Source of the DNA: an uncultured Chthonomonas sp.
GTDB taxonomy: Bacteria; Armatimonadota; Chthonomonadetes; Chthonomonadales; CAJBBX01
Reading direction: 5' to 3'
Length of the DNA: 64,000 nt
Assembly (NCBI GenBank): GCA_903885605.1
Contig: CAISJD010000109.1
Coordinates: 1-64,000 of the forward strand
Shown: positions 33,871-43,570 of the stretch, one piece after another
Layout of the letters: every line of letters begins with the position of its first letter
How positions within the stretch are numbered: position 1 is the stretch's first letter
Position numbers and translations under genes: made by a program
The notes under the pieces: generated by a model
Database searches by the model: none
Seen by the model: the letters and a program-made list of their open reading frames with translations, nothing else
What the model was told of the DNA's origin: nothing

Positions 33871-36866
33871 GGGACGATCCTCAGGGTCTCCACCGCGAAG
33901 GGACCGAGCGGCAGGGCCAGCGCGCCGCCCGGCGCGTCGAGCCGCTGCTCGTCGTCCTCCACGAGGCTGGTCCGCCAGACCTCGGTCGGCGCCGCCCCAA
34001 GCGTGATGGTGGCGGTGCAGGAGGCCCCCGCCGACTCATGCATCCGAACGATCAGGCCCCGGCCATCCTCGGCGCGCTTCACGGCGTCGACGATGACGTT
34101 GCGCGGCGCCACGCTCAGGAGTGGCCGGTTGGCCGAGCCCGCCTGTCCGGCCTGCATGGGCACGGCGATGGGCGCCATATTGAACGCGGCCGCCACGTGG
34201 ACCAGTCCGGCATCCACGGCGTCGCCGCCATGGGCGTAGAGGCCGTAGCGGAAGGTCTGCTCGGCGCGGTCGGCCGTTGGGTCGGGGTAGCCGGGGCTAC
34301 GCAGCAGGTTCAGGTCCAGCGTGGAGCCGTCCAGCCGGTGCCCGTACTTGCAGTCATTCAGGAGGGCCACGCCGGCGCCCCGGTCGCTCAGGTCGACCCA
34401 GCGCTGGGCGCAGACCTCGAACCGGGCGGCGTCCCAGGTGGTGTTGGTGTGCGTGGGCCGCTTGATGGAGCCGAACTGGATCTCGCAGGTCGCCTCCGGC
34501 GTGACCACGGTGGTGGGGAACTGCGCGCGGAGCATCTTGCCGGTCTCGCGCCAATCGACCCAGGTGTCGAACTCCAGCACCGGCGAGCCCTCGGTGAGGA
34601 ACGCCTTCTGCACCATGCGCGAGGCGCCGTAGGCCAGCTCCATGCGGAAGCCCGCCGCGGGACCGTCGGTGAAGGGCTCGCAGCTCACCAGCTCGAAGGC
34701 GCCGGCGGGCTGGGCCTGGTAGTCGAAGGGCATGTCCCAGGCGTCGCCCTGGTCGTGGTAGACGGCGAGGTGGTTCGCCTGCCGCCCCGGCGCGATCGTC
34801 TCTAGCCCCACAGCGGCGTTCACGAGGCTCACCAGCCGCCCCTGGCCGTCGAACCGGGCGCGCACGAGGCCGTTGTCGAGGCAGCCATCGGCCACCTTGG
34901 GCGGCGTGGGCCGCGGCGCGGCGTCCAGGTCGACTACGGTGCAGGCCAGGGCGGGCAGGTCGGCGTGGAGCCAGCCTCCGTCAGCCAGGCGGCTCCAGCC
35001 CGAGCGCGAGGTGGCGCCGGCGTTCATAACGAGGGCGGGGCGGGTGGCCGAACCTGCGTCGGTCGCTGCCGCCAGCGCCTCAAGCGCCGACCCGGTGATC
35101 GCCTTCGCGTGGGCCAGCAGGTCGGCGTAGCGCACCAGCGACTCGGCGTAGACGCGGCCGATGGACGAGCCCGGCAGGATGTCGTGGAACTGGTAGAGCA
35201 GCGTCTCCTTCCAGATTTCCTCGATCTCCGAGGCCGGGTAGGCGGCGCCGGACGCCTGTGCCAGCGCGCAGGCGAACTCGGCCTCCTGCAGCGCCTGCTC
35301 CATGCGCCGGTTGTACTGCTTGTTCCGGGCCTGGGTTGTGTAGGTGCCCTGGTGCCGCTCCAGGTAGAGCTCGCCGGCCCAGCCGCGCAGCCGGTCGCTC
35401 TGTTGCAGGATGCGCTCGAAGAAGGCCTGCGAGGGCTCCTGCACCACGGGCGAGAGGCCTGCCAGGTCCTTCTCGCGCAGTAGCCGCTCCAGGTGCTCCT
35501 CGCCGGGCCCGCCGCCGCCGTCGCCGATGCCGAAGAGGACGAGGCACTCGTCGGAGACGGCCTTGTCGTGGAACTCGCGCTCGGCCTTGGCGATGGCCCG
35601 CGGCGCGGCGGAGGAGTTGTAGGTATCCTCCGGCGGCGTATGCGCGAGCACCTCCGAGCCGTCGATGCCCTTCCAGCGGAAGGTGTGGTGCGGCATCCGG
35701 TTGACCGTGTTCCAGGAGAGCTTCTGGGTCATGAACCAGTCGCAGCCGGCCTTGCGGAGTAGCTGCGGCAGTGCGCCGGAGTAGCCGAAGACATCGGGGA
35801 GCCAGAGGCCCTTCACATCGATGCCGAACTCCTCGCGGTAGAAGCGCTTGCCGTATAGGATTTGCCGGGCCAGCGATTCGCCGCTGGGCACGTTGGCGTC
35901 GGCCTCCACCCACATGCAGCCCTGCACTTCCCAGCGTCCGTCGGCCACGCGCTGCTTGATGCGCTCGTAGAGGCCGGGGTGCATCCGCTTCACCCAGTCG
36001 TAGAGCTGCGGCTGGCTGGCGCCGAAGACGAAGTCGGGGTATCGGTCCATGAGCTCGAGGACGGTGGCGAAGGTTCGGGCGCCCTTGCGGTAGGTCTCTC
36101 GGAGGGGCCAGAGCCAGGCCAGGTCGATGTGCGCGTGGCCGATGGCGGAGAGGGTGAGGGAGGCGTCGCCTCCCCGCTTGGCTAACTCCGGGGCGAGGAT
36201 GGCGCGCGCCTCAGCGGCGTTGGCCTCGGTGAGGTCCAGCATCACGCCGGCGGCGCGGTCCAGGGCGTCCCAGATGCGGTGGCGCCGGGCAGAGCCCTCG
36301 GGCAGCTGGAGCATCAGCTCGCCCAGGACCTCGCAGTCGTAGCTGAGGGCGCGGAGGTTGGGGTTGACGGTGACGATGCGCGCCTCGCGCACCGTCCCGT
36401 TGTCGCGCAGTTCGCCGAAGAGGTCATTGCAGCCGGCGTCGACCCAGAGGTCGACGGCCTCGCCGCCCGCGGCGCAGTCGGTCACCGGCACGACGCGCTT
36501 GCCCGGGTTGCCCAGGCTGTGGTCGTAGCCGGAGCTGACGTTGGTGAGGCCCAGCCGCGGCTCGCCCAGGGCGTCGACGACCAGGCCCTCGCCGCTCACG
36601 TCGATGAGCAGCGCCACCGGCTGACCCGCGCATTCGGCCGGCACGTTCACGGTGAAGTGGAACCAGGCGCAGTCGAAAAGGCCGCCCCATTTGTCGCCGG
36701 GCTTCAGCGACAGCCGGTCGCCCGAGGTCCGCTCGGCGAAGGGCACCGGCTCGGCGGTGTGCCACGCCTCGATGTCGAGCTGCGCGGCGGTGACGTAGAC
36801 GGCGTCGGCGATGCGGCGGGCCAGGTGCTCGAGGTCGCGGCGGCGCTGGTCGCGGATGTAGGGCAT
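33867..36866 (-). CDS. GH38 alpha-mannosidase
   Basis: This 999-residue enzyme has the GH38 zinc and catalytic motifs: IGHAHIDLAWLWPLRET near residue 255, LWLPDVFGYSGALPQLL near residue 370 with the nucleophilic Asp, and a Gly-rich GIGDGGGGPGEEHLERL near residue 470 as in bacterial GH38. A helical middle domain and large beta domains complete it. There is no signal peptide, so it likely trims mannosides in the cytoplasm. The ATG at 36866 has GGGAG upstream. It is translationally coupled to the following FAD oxidoreductase through a GTGA overlap. Confidence 0.92.
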   Translation of the reverse strand: MPYIRDQRRRDLEHLARRIADAVYVTAAQLDIEAWHTAEPVPFAERTSGDRLSLKPGDKWGGLFDCAWFHFTVNVPAECAGQPVALLIDVSGEGLVVDALGEPRLGLTNVSSGYDHSLGNPGKRVVPVTDCAAGGEAVDLWVDAGCNDLFGELRDNGTVREARIVTVNPNLRALSYDCEVLGELMLQLPEGSARRHRIWDALDRAAGVMLDLTEANAAEARAILAPELAKRGGDASLTLSAIGHAHIDLAWLWPLRETYRKGARTFATVLELMDRYPDFVFGASQPQLYDWVKRMHPGLYERIKQRVADGRWEVQGCMWVEADANVPSGESLARQILYGKRFYREEFGIDVKGLWLPDVFGYSGALPQLLRKAGCDWFMTQKLSWNTVNRMPHHTFRWKGIDGSEVLAHTPPEDTYNSSAAPRAIAKAEREFHDKAVSDECLVLFGIGDGGGGPGEEHLERLLREKDLAGLSPVVQEPSQAFFERILQQSDRLRGWAGELYLERHQGTYTTQARNKQYNRRMEQALQEAEFACALAQASGAAYPASEIEEIWKETLLYQFHDILPGSSIGRVYAESLVRYADLLAHAKAITGSALEALAAATDAGSATRPALVMNAGATSRSGWSRLADGGWLHADLPALACTVVDLDAAPRPTPPKVADGCLDNGLVRARFDGQGRLVSLVNAAVGLETIAPGRQANHLAVYHDQGDAWDMPFDYQAQPAGAFELVSCEPFTDGPAAGFRMELAYGASRMVQKAFLTEGSPVLEFDTWVDWRETGKMLRAQFPTTVVTPEATCEIQFGSIKRPTHTNTTWDAARFEVCAQRWVDLSDRGAGVALLNDCKYGHRLDGSTLDLNLLRSPGYPDPTADRAEQTFRYGLYAHGGDAVDAGLVHVAAAFNMAPIAVPMQAGQAGSANRPLLSVAPRNVIVDAVKRAEDGRGLIVRMHESAGASCTATITLGAAPTEVWRTSLVEDDEQRLDAPGGALALPLGPFAVETLRIVP

Positions 36867-37111
36867 GGTAGGGAACTCCCGGAGTATCGGCGTTGCAGGT
36901 GGCGGATAGGACCGCTGCACCGGCCCCTAAGTTGGCCGCGAGGGATCCGAACTCCTGCCGGCACACGCCATCCCGCCGCCGCCATCGACAACACCGTCAA
37001 CGGTGCCAAGTGCCGACGTTGCCGGCCGGGTAGCCGGAGTTGTCGGCGTGAAGCGACCCCCGGGCGTGAGGCGCTCACCCAGGAGTGGTAGTTTCCTAGG
37101 GCAGGAGCCTG

Positions 37112-40100
37112 TCACTCTTGGCCCGGTTGATCGCGGAGGCCTATCCGCAGGGCCAGGCTGGCCGGGCCGATCTCGGCGCGGGTGTCGCCTTCGGCGGCCT
37201 CGCCGAACGCCAGCCTGTCCGCCAGCGTCTCGTTCGCCACATAGCCCGCCCAGGCCTCCAGGGCCGCGCGTAGCTCGGGCGACTCGGTGGAGACGGTCAG
37301 CGTGATGCGGTCCGTTATGCTGAGGCCGCTCTCCTTGCGGAGCTGCTGGATGTGCCGCACGGCATCGCGCGCCCAGCCTTCGGCGAGCAGGTCCGGCGTC
37401 AGCTCGGTGTCGAGGAGGAGCTTGATGCCCGCCTCGTCCGTGGCTGCCAGGCTGGCGGGGATCTCGGGCTTGATCTGGAGCAGGTCGAGGCCCACCTCGT
37501 GCTCCTCGCCCGCGACGGTGATGCGCGCCGGTTCGCCTGCATCGCGGAGCCTGACCAGCTGCTCGTGCGAAAGGCCCCGAATGGCCTCGGCGGCGGCGTT
37601 GGCGCCGGCGCGGAAGCGGGGGCCCAGCGCCCGGAACTCCGGCGCTGCCTTCAGCGTCTCGATGCCCTCCAGCGTGGGCTGGATGTCGATCCGCTTCACG
37701 TTAAGCTCGCGCAGCAGCTCGCCCTCGAAGCGCCGGAGCGCCTGCGCCCAGGTCTCGTCGCCGGTGACCGCCACGATCCTCGCCAGCGGCTGCCGAACGC
37801 GCAACTGCCGCTCGTTGCGCAGGGCGAGGACTGCCGAGATGGCCGATGCCATGACGTGCATCTGCTGCGAGAGCGCCTCATCGATGAGCGCCTCGTCGGC
37901 CTCGGGATAGGCGGCCAGGTGCACGCTTTGGGGCGCCGTCGGGTCCTGCGCCGAGACGATGGCGCGCCAGATGTGGTCGGTGACGAACGGGATCACCGGC
38001 GCCAGGGCGCGGCAGAAGACCGTCAGGCACTCGTAGAGCGTCTGGTATGCGGCCAGCTTGTCCTGGTCGCTCCCGGCCTTGGCGCGCCAGAAGCGGCGGC
38101 GGTTGAAGCGCACGTAGGTGTTGGAGAGGTCCTCCACGAAGGCCTCGGCCTGGCGCACCAGGGCCGCCACGTCGTACTCGGGCAGCCTCTCGCCGGCGGT
38201 GCGGACCATGCGGTGGAGCTCGGAGAGGATCCAGCGGTCCACGTCGGGCCGGTCGGCGTAGGGCACCTGCGGGGCGGCGGGGTCGAAGCCATCGGCGCGG
38301 GCGTAGTTGCTGAAGAAGGCGTAGGTGTTCCAGAGCGTGCTGAGCACCTTTCGCTGCACGTGCTCGCCGGGCGTGTAGCCGAAGTTCAGGTTGTTGGCCG
38401 GCGCCTGGCGGCAGTACATCCACCGCATGGTGTCGCAGCCCATCTTCTCTGCGGCATCCTCGAACCAGATGGCGTTGCCGGCCGACTTGTGCATCTCGGC
38501 GCCATGCTCGTCCTTCACCAGCGCGTGGCCGAGGAGGGTGCGGAAGGGCGGGATGCCCTCCATCATGGTGCTCATGGCCAGCAGGGCGTAGAACCAATTG
38601 CGGAACTGGCCGGGGAAGCACTCGGTCACCAGGTCGGCGGGGACCCACTCGGCCCAGGTCTCGCGGTCCGTGTTGTACTTCGTGGTGGAGTAGGGGACGA
38701 TGCCCGCGTCGAGCCACGGGTTGCCCACGTCCTTCACCCGGTGCATCACGCCGCCGCAGGCGCACCGCAGCGTCACTTCGTCGACCCAGGGGCGGTGCGG
38801 GCTGTGGCCGTCGAATGCCTCCCAGCCCTCGGCGGCGCGCTGCTGGAGCTCATCCTTGCTGCCCATCACATCGAAGGCGCGGCACTCGTCGCAGACCCAG
38901 AAGGGGAGCGCGAGGCCCCAGTAGCGCTTCTTGGAGATCATCCAGTCGCGCATATTGTCGAGCCAGTCGAGTTCCTGCGACATGCCCCACTCGGGGATCC
39001 ACTTGATCTGCCGCACGACCTCCTTGATGCGGTCGCGCCACTTCATGTCGATGAACCACTCCTCCACGTTGCGGAAGAGGAGGGCCGTCTTGCAGCGCCA
39101 GCAGTGTGGGTAGTTGTGCGTGTAGGGGAAGACGCGGAAGAGGAGCCCCTTGCCCGTGAGCGACTCGAAGACCGTTGGAGCCACCTCGCGTGCGGCGCGG
39201 CCGGTGAGCGGGCCGTAGCCGGGGATGTAGACGCCCGACTCGTCGATGGGCGCCAGGACGGTGAGGCCCAACTCGCGCGATAGCTCGAAGTCCTCCCGGC
39301 CGCAGCCCGGCGCGATGTGGACGATGCCGGTGCCCTCGGCGTCGGAGACCATCTCCCAGGCGATGACGCGGTGCTGCATGCGGGTCTCGGACTGGGCGTC
39401 CAGCTCGTCGAAGGGGCCGTCATACGTCAGGCCCACGAGGTCGGCGCCCTTGCACCGCTTGCCCTCGACGACCCGCGAGGCCAGCTTCAGCGGCCCGATG
39501 CTGCCCGCCGAGAGCCAGCATAGGTCGCCGTCGCGATCCACGGCGACATACTCCAGCTCGGGGTGCACGGCGCAGGCGACGTTGGCCGGGAGCGTCCAGG
39601 GCGTGGTGGTCCATACGAGCAGCCGCTCGCCGGGCTTCTCGCGCAGCGGGAGGGCCACGATGACCGAGTCCTCGGTCACTTCCTGGTAGCTCTCGTGCAT
39701 CTCGTGCTGGGAGATGCCTGTGCCGCAGCGGGGGCACCAGGGCATGCTGTCGCGGCCACGGTAGATGAGCCCCTCGTTGTGGCACTTCTTCAGGAAGGCC
39801 CAGATGGTGTAGTTGTTCTCGTCGGACATCGTATAGTAGCTGTCTGACCAGTCCATCCAGTAGCCCAGCCGCACGGACTGTTCGCTCTGAATCGCGGCGA
39901 ACCGGGACGCGCGCTGCTTGCACCGATCGACGAAGTTGCCGATGCCGTAGGTCTCGATGTCGCGCTTGGTCTGGAAGCCCAGCTCCTTCTCGACCTCGAC
40001 CTCGACCCAGAGGCCCTGGCAGTCGAAGCCGTTCTGGTAGCGGAGCCTGTGGCCCTTCATGGCGTGGAAGCGCTGGTAGCAGTCCTTGTAGGTCCGCCCC

Positions 40101-40279
40101 CAGGCGTGGTGGACGCCCATGGGGTTGTTGGCGGTAATCGGCCCGTCGAGGAAGGACCAGATGGGCCCAGAGGCGTTCTGTGCGCGCAACTTGCCGAACG
40201 TGCCGTCCTCCTCCCAGAAGCGGAGGACGTCATGCTCGAGCTCAACGAACGAAACCTGGGGGTCGACTTCCCTGAACAC
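37112..40279 (-). CDS. ileS: Isoleucyl-tRNA synthetase (IleS-like class I ligase)
   Basis: This 1055-residue enzyme is of full IleS length and attaches isoleucine to its tRNA. It shows NPMGVHHAWGRTYKD near residue 52 as the HIGH-type motif, the Trp-rich WTTTPWTLPANVACAVHPE editing (CP1) region near 235, zinc-type CPRCGTG, and GAEMHKSAGN near residue 596 where KMSKS is expected. The first Lys of KMSKS is thus Glu. The C-terminus has an anticodon-binding domain and a DUF5915-like tail. The GTG start has AGGAG 8 nt upstream. I see no second ileS here, so this may be the housekeeping enzyme or a divergent paralogue. Confidence 0.88.
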   Translation of the reverse strand: MFREVDPQVSFVELEHDVLRFWEEDGTFGKLRAQNASGPIWSFLDGPITANNPMGVHHAWGRTYKDCYQRFHAMKGHRLRYQNGFDCQGLWVEVEVEKELGFQTKRDIETYGIGNFVDRCKQRASRFAAIQSEQSVRLGYWMDWSDSYYTMSDENNYTIWAFLKKCHNEGLIYRGRDSMPWCPRCGTGISQHEMHESYQEVTEDSVIVALPLREKPGERLLVWTTTPWTLPANVACAVHPELEYVAVDRDGDLCWLSAGSIGPLKLASRVVEGKRCKGADLVGLTYDGPFDELDAQSETRMQHRVIAWEMVSDAEGTGIVHIAPGCGREDFELSRELGLTVLAPIDESGVYIPGYGPLTGRAAREVAPTVFESLTGKGLLFRVFPYTHNYPHCWRCKTALLFRNVEEWFIDMKWRDRIKEVVRQIKWIPEWGMSQELDWLDNMRDWMISKKRYWGLALPFWVCDECRAFDVMGSKDELQQRAAEGWEAFDGHSPHRPWVDEVTLRCACGGVMHRVKDVGNPWLDAGIVPYSTTKYNTDRETWAEWVPADLVTECFPGQFRNWFYALLAMSTMMEGIPPFRTLLGHALVKDEHGAEMHKSAGNAIWFEDAAEKMGCDTMRWMYCRQAPANNLNFGYTPGEHVQRKVLSTLWNTYAFFSNYARADGFDPAAPQVPYADRPDVDRWILSELHRMVRTAGERLPEYDVAALVRQAEAFVEDLSNTYVRFNRRRFWRAKAGSDQDKLAAYQTLYECLTVFCRALAPVIPFVTDHIWRAIVSAQDPTAPQSVHLAAYPEADEALIDEALSQQMHVMASAISAVLALRNERQLRVRQPLARIVAVTGDETWAQALRRFEGELLRELNVKRIDIQPTLEGIETLKAAPEFRALGPRFRAGANAAAEAIRGLSHEQLVRLRDAGEPARITVAGEEHEVGLDLLQIKPEIPASLAATDEAGIKLLLDTELTPDLLAEGWARDAVRHIQQLRKESGLSITDRITLTVSTESPELRAALEAWAGYVANETLADRLAFGEAAEGDTRAEIGPASLALRIGLRDQPGQE

Positions 40280-40462
40280 GGGCGGAGCTCCTGGATGGCG
40301 GATATGCGCCCCACGGGCGCGCGGTCAAATAGTGTACCAGCCGCCCGGAATCGCACTTGAGCGGCCATCTGCTGTCTGATCGCCGCGGGTCCCCAGGTGC
40401 CCACCACAATCGACGCGCTGCACGCGCTGATCAGGCAGTTGCATAGGTCCGACGACGCCGAC

Positions 40463-41221
40463 TCAGAAACGATAAGCCGCGCCGACCGTGGCATAGTTCA
40501 ACCACGCGAACGAGTAGACGCGTTCGTTGTCTGCGCCGCCCTCGAGTGTTCTGAAGCCAACCACGGCCGTCCAGTCTGCCGCAACGTCGCGGGCGAACTG
40601 GATGCCGATGTCGAACGCCCGTCCCTGTGGAGCGGCCAACCCATCGAAGTCCAGCAGCAGGCGCGAGCGGTCATCCAAGGCGTATGAACCCGCAACGTGG
40701 ATCAACGGCGCAAACCCGACGTTGGCATCTGACGCGGCAACTGCTCCCTGCCGCAAGGCTACGCGGGCGTCTCGGATCTTGAGTGTGACCCCTGCCCGCC
40801 ACTCTGATCGCGAGTCGTTGTGGAAACGGTAGCGGTACGTGGCTCGGTACGAGTTGAACCGGTAGGTTCCGGTGGTCTTTGTACCGGCTGCGAAGTCGGC
40901 CCCCGCAAAGCTCACAGTGCGGTCCAGCGTCCCACTCCCTCGAATCTCCAGCGGCGCGATCAGGAAGCGCCAGCCGCTGCGCCGGTCGACATCGGCCTCA
41001 AGCGTCATGCGCATGTGCGCATAGGGTCCGGCCCCCTGCAGGCGAGCCATCGAGAAGCGGGTACCGGTGTCGCCGGGGATACGCTCGTCGTTGCGCTCCT
41101 GCCACACAGCACCTGTCTCCAAGGTGAGGCGGTAAGGGCCGTCCGTGGCCACTGCGGACCACGGGCATACCGTTAGCAGGGCCAGACTGGCGGCGGCTGA
41201 AGCAGTCTTGCGCGCAAGCAT
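40463..41221 (-). CDS. Predicted outer-membrane beta-barrel protein
   Basis: This 252-residue protein has a signal peptide (MLARKTASAAASLALLTVCPWSAVA) and alternating short beta strands such as YRLTLETGAVWQE, RFNSYRATYRYRFHND and YATVGAAYRF. It ends in aromatic Phe, the classical beta-signal for outer-membrane insertion. No closer family is recognised. AGGAGA 9 nt upstream supports the ATG at 41221. It lies upstream of ileS on the same strand with a 183-nt gap, and downstream of the HAD gene. Confidence 0.7.
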   Translation of the reverse strand: MLARKTASAAASLALLTVCPWSAVATDGPYRLTLETGAVWQERNDERIPGDTGTRFSMARLQGAGPYAHMRMTLEADVDRRSGWRFLIAPLEIRGSGTLDRTVSFAGADFAAGTKTTGTYRFNSYRATYRYRFHNDSRSEWRAGVTLKIRDARVALRQGAVAASDANVGFAPLIHVAGSYALDDRSRLLLDFDGLAAPQGRAFDIGIQFARDVAADWTAVVGFRTLEGGADNERVYSFAWLNYATVGAAYRF

Positions 41222-41317
41222 GCTCTGGTGTCTCCTCATCGTTGTGGTGCCGCAGTTGCAGTCGGTTTTAGGACGGACTGGATCGTCGCTGCGCATGACG
41301 TCGTCGAGCCCGGTGCC

Positions 41318-42145
41318 CTACGGGAAGAGCCAGCCCATCAGCGCGTCGAGGTCGCCGAAGTCGGGGATGATGGCGTCGGCTCCGGCTCCGGCCAGCCGGT
41401 TGCGCTTCCACTCGTCGCGGGCGCCGGGGTTCTTCTCGTCGCTGGCGACGCCTACGGCCAGGCCGCCCACCCGCTTGCTCTCCTCGATCTCCACGAAGCC
41501 GTCGCCGAAGGCCACAAGTTCCGGGCCCTGCAGTCCGTTCTCGCTCAGCAGGCGATCGATGATCGCCGCCTTGGAGCAGTTGACGTCGGCGTCGATGGCC
41601 CCGTAGATGTGCGGTGCGAAGTAGTGGTCAAGCCGCACGGCGCCGGCTTCTTCGAGGACGTTCGGCAGGTCGGTGCCGCTGGCCACGAGCAGACTGATCC
41701 CCCGGGCCTGGAGCGCGTCCAGGAAGGGCCGCGAGCCCCGCAGCAGCATCGTGTCCGGCTCGATGGCGCCTGCCTTGAGGCCTGCCACGCGGTGTTCGAT
41801 GCGCACCCAGAGGCGCCGCAGGTACTCCTGCTTGTACTCCAGGGGCTCGATGGGCGAACCGCCGCGCTCCGCGATGGCCTCGGCCAGGGCGATGCACTGG
41901 AAGATCGTCTGCTTGCCGGTGAGGCGATCGACGAAGTCGCGGACGACGGTCTCGGCCTCGGCCGGGGCCTCCGCGTGGGGCGCTTTCAGGAACTCCTCGA
42001 CGAAATAGGGGATCATCACGCCCTGCCACCCCTCGCGGACCAAGGAAAGTGTGCCGTCGAAGTCGAATAGTGCGAAGCGGACGCGGCCGCGCTCCGCGTC
42101 GGGGTTCAGGACTTCGAGGGTGGGGGTTGTCTGGGCGTCGGACAT
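41318..42145 (-). CDS. HAD-superfamily hydrolase
   Basis: This 275-residue protein has the HAD motifs: FALFDFDGTLSLVREGW near residue 25 (nucleophile DxDGT), LLVASGTDLPNVLEEAG near 150, and VAFGDGFVEIEESKRVGGLAVGVASDE near 215 (motif IV acidic pair). It has a helical cap and resembles small phosphoglycolate- or sugar-phosphate phosphatases. The RBS (AGGAG) is about 14 nt from the ATG, longer than usual. Confidence 0.85.
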   Translation of the reverse strand: MSDAQTTPTLEVLNPDAERGRVRFALFDFDGTLSLVREGWQGVMIPYFVEEFLKAPHAEAPAEAETVVRDFVDRLTGKQTIFQCIALAEAIAERGGSPIEPLEYKQEYLRRLWVRIEHRVAGLKAGAIEPDTMLLRGSRPFLDALQARGISLLVASGTDLPNVLEEAGAVRLDHYFAPHIYGAIDADVNCSKAAIIDRLLSENGLQGPELVAFGDGFVEIEESKRVGGLAVGVASDEKNPGARDEWKRNRLAGAGADAIIPDFGDLDALMGWLFP

Positions 42146-42459
42146 AATCGTTGGTCAGCTCCTGTCGTGTGGCTCGGCGTGGGCCGGTCGGTACTATGGT
42201 ACCCTGCACGCCTTCGGCCGCTCGGGGCAGGGATTTCACCGGTGGCTTTACATGTGCGCCGGTAGAGCTTGACCAGAGTCGCCACAACAGGCTAGACTTG
42301 AGGAGTCGCGAGTCTCTTGACGTCTTGGGTCCGATGGTCGGACTTCTGTTGATCCCGCTGCAAGGAACGATTTCCGTCCCGCTGGTCCCGGGCGGCGCCC
42401 CAAGTGTGTCCTGGAACCCGCTGCGGATGGACCAGTCTGTGATAGGAGGTGAATCGCGA
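42146..42459 (+). other. Divergent intergenic region and leader of the first prepilin module
   Basis: This 314-nt region has a plus-strand promoter at 42269-42298, a palindrome GGTAC-TATG-GTACC at 42190-42203, and a hairpin GTCCGA-TGG-TCGGAC at 42329-42343 in the roughly 155-nt leader before the small membrane protein. No gene is recognised. Confidence 0.5.
42269..42298 (+). promoter_or_regulatory. Promoter of the first small-protein/prepilin module
   Basis: TTGACC (42269-42274), an 18-nt spacer and TAGACT (42293-42298). The start would be near 42305. Confidence 0.55.
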
Positions 42460-42720
42460 GTGAAGCAGAATGTAAACCCGGTCGTAGCCGTGATAGCGGC
42501 CATCGTGGTGTTCGCCATCGTCGGCCTCTTCATGTGGCAGCGATCGACGAGCACCGGCCTCTCCAAGGATCAGGAGGAGAAGTTCCTCAAGCCGTTGGTC
42601 CTCGGCGGGCCGGGGCAGCAGCAGAAGAGCGTTGTGCCCCCGCCGCCGCCGAGCGGCGCAGGTGGGCCGCTCCTGTTGGGTCCGGGCGGCGTCACCGCCC
42701 CGCCTGTCCCCGGACGCTAG
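42460..42720 (+). CDS. Small single-pass membrane protein, prepilin partner (copy A)
   Basis: This 86-residue protein starts at a GTG with a very strong AGGAGGT site upstream. It reads MKQNVNPVVAVIAAIVVFAI, giving one transmembrane helix near residues 8-26, a linker with KDQEEKF, and a Pro/Gly-rich tail with five prolines. A second protein at 48620 shares the MKQ-x-V-x-P-V start, single helix, QEE(K)F segment and PPPPPG-like tail. Both lie directly before a prepilin gene (72 nt here). No family recognised; a role in export, assembly or anchoring of that pilin is inferred. Confidence 0.75.
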   Translation: MKQNVNPVVAVIAAIVVFAIVGLFMWQRSTSTGLSKDQEEKFLKPLVLGGPGQQQKSVVPPPPPSGAGGPLLLGPGGVTAPPVPGR

Positions 42721-42792
42721 TGTGTCTCGGCGCAATGGGGCGCCGTGATGTCGTGCTGGATCGTCGTACCAACTCGTAAGGAGAAACCAGAC

Positions 42793-43506
42793 ATGACGCG
42801 ACGTGGCTTCACCCTGATCGAACTGCTCGTGGTAATCGCGATTATCGCGATCCTGGCAGCGATCCTCTTCCCGGTCTTCGCCCGCGCCCGCGAGCAGGCC
42901 CGTGCGACCAGCTGCCTCTCGAACACGAAGCAGATCGCCCTGGCATTCAACATGTACCAGACCGACCATGACGGCGCCTATCCGTCCGTCTACGATGACA
43001 GTCTGGGCTACCCCGCCGGCCGCATCATCTGGGCCGACAAGATCAGCCCCTACGTCAAGAACCGCCAGATCTTCGCCTGCACGGGCGGCCCGACCAACGT
43101 CGACGTCAACACCGTCGCCGCCGGCACCTGGCCGAACAACCTGCAGGGCACCCGCTACTCCATGAACATGGTTCACGGCTGGCACTGGCCCGAGGGCAAC
43201 GTCAAGAACGGCTCCGCCCTCGACTATCCCGTCCGCGACTCCCAGTTCCGCCATCCCGCCGAGACCTCTCTGATCCAGGAGAGCTCCAACGCGTGGTGGT
43301 GCCACTGGCTCTGGCATCCGGGCTGGAACGCCTACCAGACCACCGCTACCGGCGAGACCATCCTGGTCGGCGTCCTGGGCGAGACCATCTACCCGCGCCA
43401 CTTCAACAACACCAACATGGCGTTTGTTGACGGCCACGCGAAGGCCCGCAACACCTCCTCCCTGCTGAAGGACCACCGCTGGTGCACCACCGACTACGAG
43501 GACTAG
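42793..43506 (+). CDS. Prepilin-like protein with H-X9-DG motif (copy A)
   Basis: This 237-residue protein has a type IV prepilin leader MTRRG, cleaved before Phe, then [20 protein letters not shown] with Glu at position 5. The body is a globular domain. The motif [12 protein letters not shown] near residue 218 is exactly the H-X9-DG signature of the processing-associated family common in Planctomycetes, Verrucomicrobia and Armatimonadota. It would be processed by a prepilin peptidase, not present here, and form a pseudopilus or surface fibre. AAGGAG precedes the ATG. It is paired with the small membrane protein upstream. Confidence 0.92.
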   Translation: MTRRGFTLIELLVVIAIIAILAAILFPVFARAREQARATSCLSNTKQIALAFNMYQTDHDGAYPSVYDDSLGYPAGRIIWADKISPYVKNRQIFACTGGPTNVDVNTVAAGTWPNNLQGTRYSMNMVHGWHWPEGNVKNGSALDYPVRDSQFRHPAETSLIQESSNAWWCHWLWHPGWNAYQTTATGETILVGVLGETIYPRHFNNTNMAFVDGHAKARNTSSLLKDHRWCTTDYED

Positions 43507-43536
43507 TCCTCTAGTCGGCGCTGCCAACAGCCCCAC

Positions 43537-43564
43537 GACGGGGGCGCCTCCGGGCGCCCCCGTC
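43537..43564. terminator. Hairpin terminator after prepilin copy A
   Basis: GACGGGGGCGC (43537-43547) and GCGCCCCCGTC (43554-43564) form a perfect 11-bp stem with a 6-nt loop between convergent genes. Confidence 0.75.
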
Positions 43565-43570
43565 GCTGCG

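Noticed and set aside
40280-40462. Possible T-box leader of ileS (minus strand, CTGGGGACCCGCG resembles the T-box core)
   Set aside because: The gap is too short for a full specifier stem I, and the core match needs an insertion.
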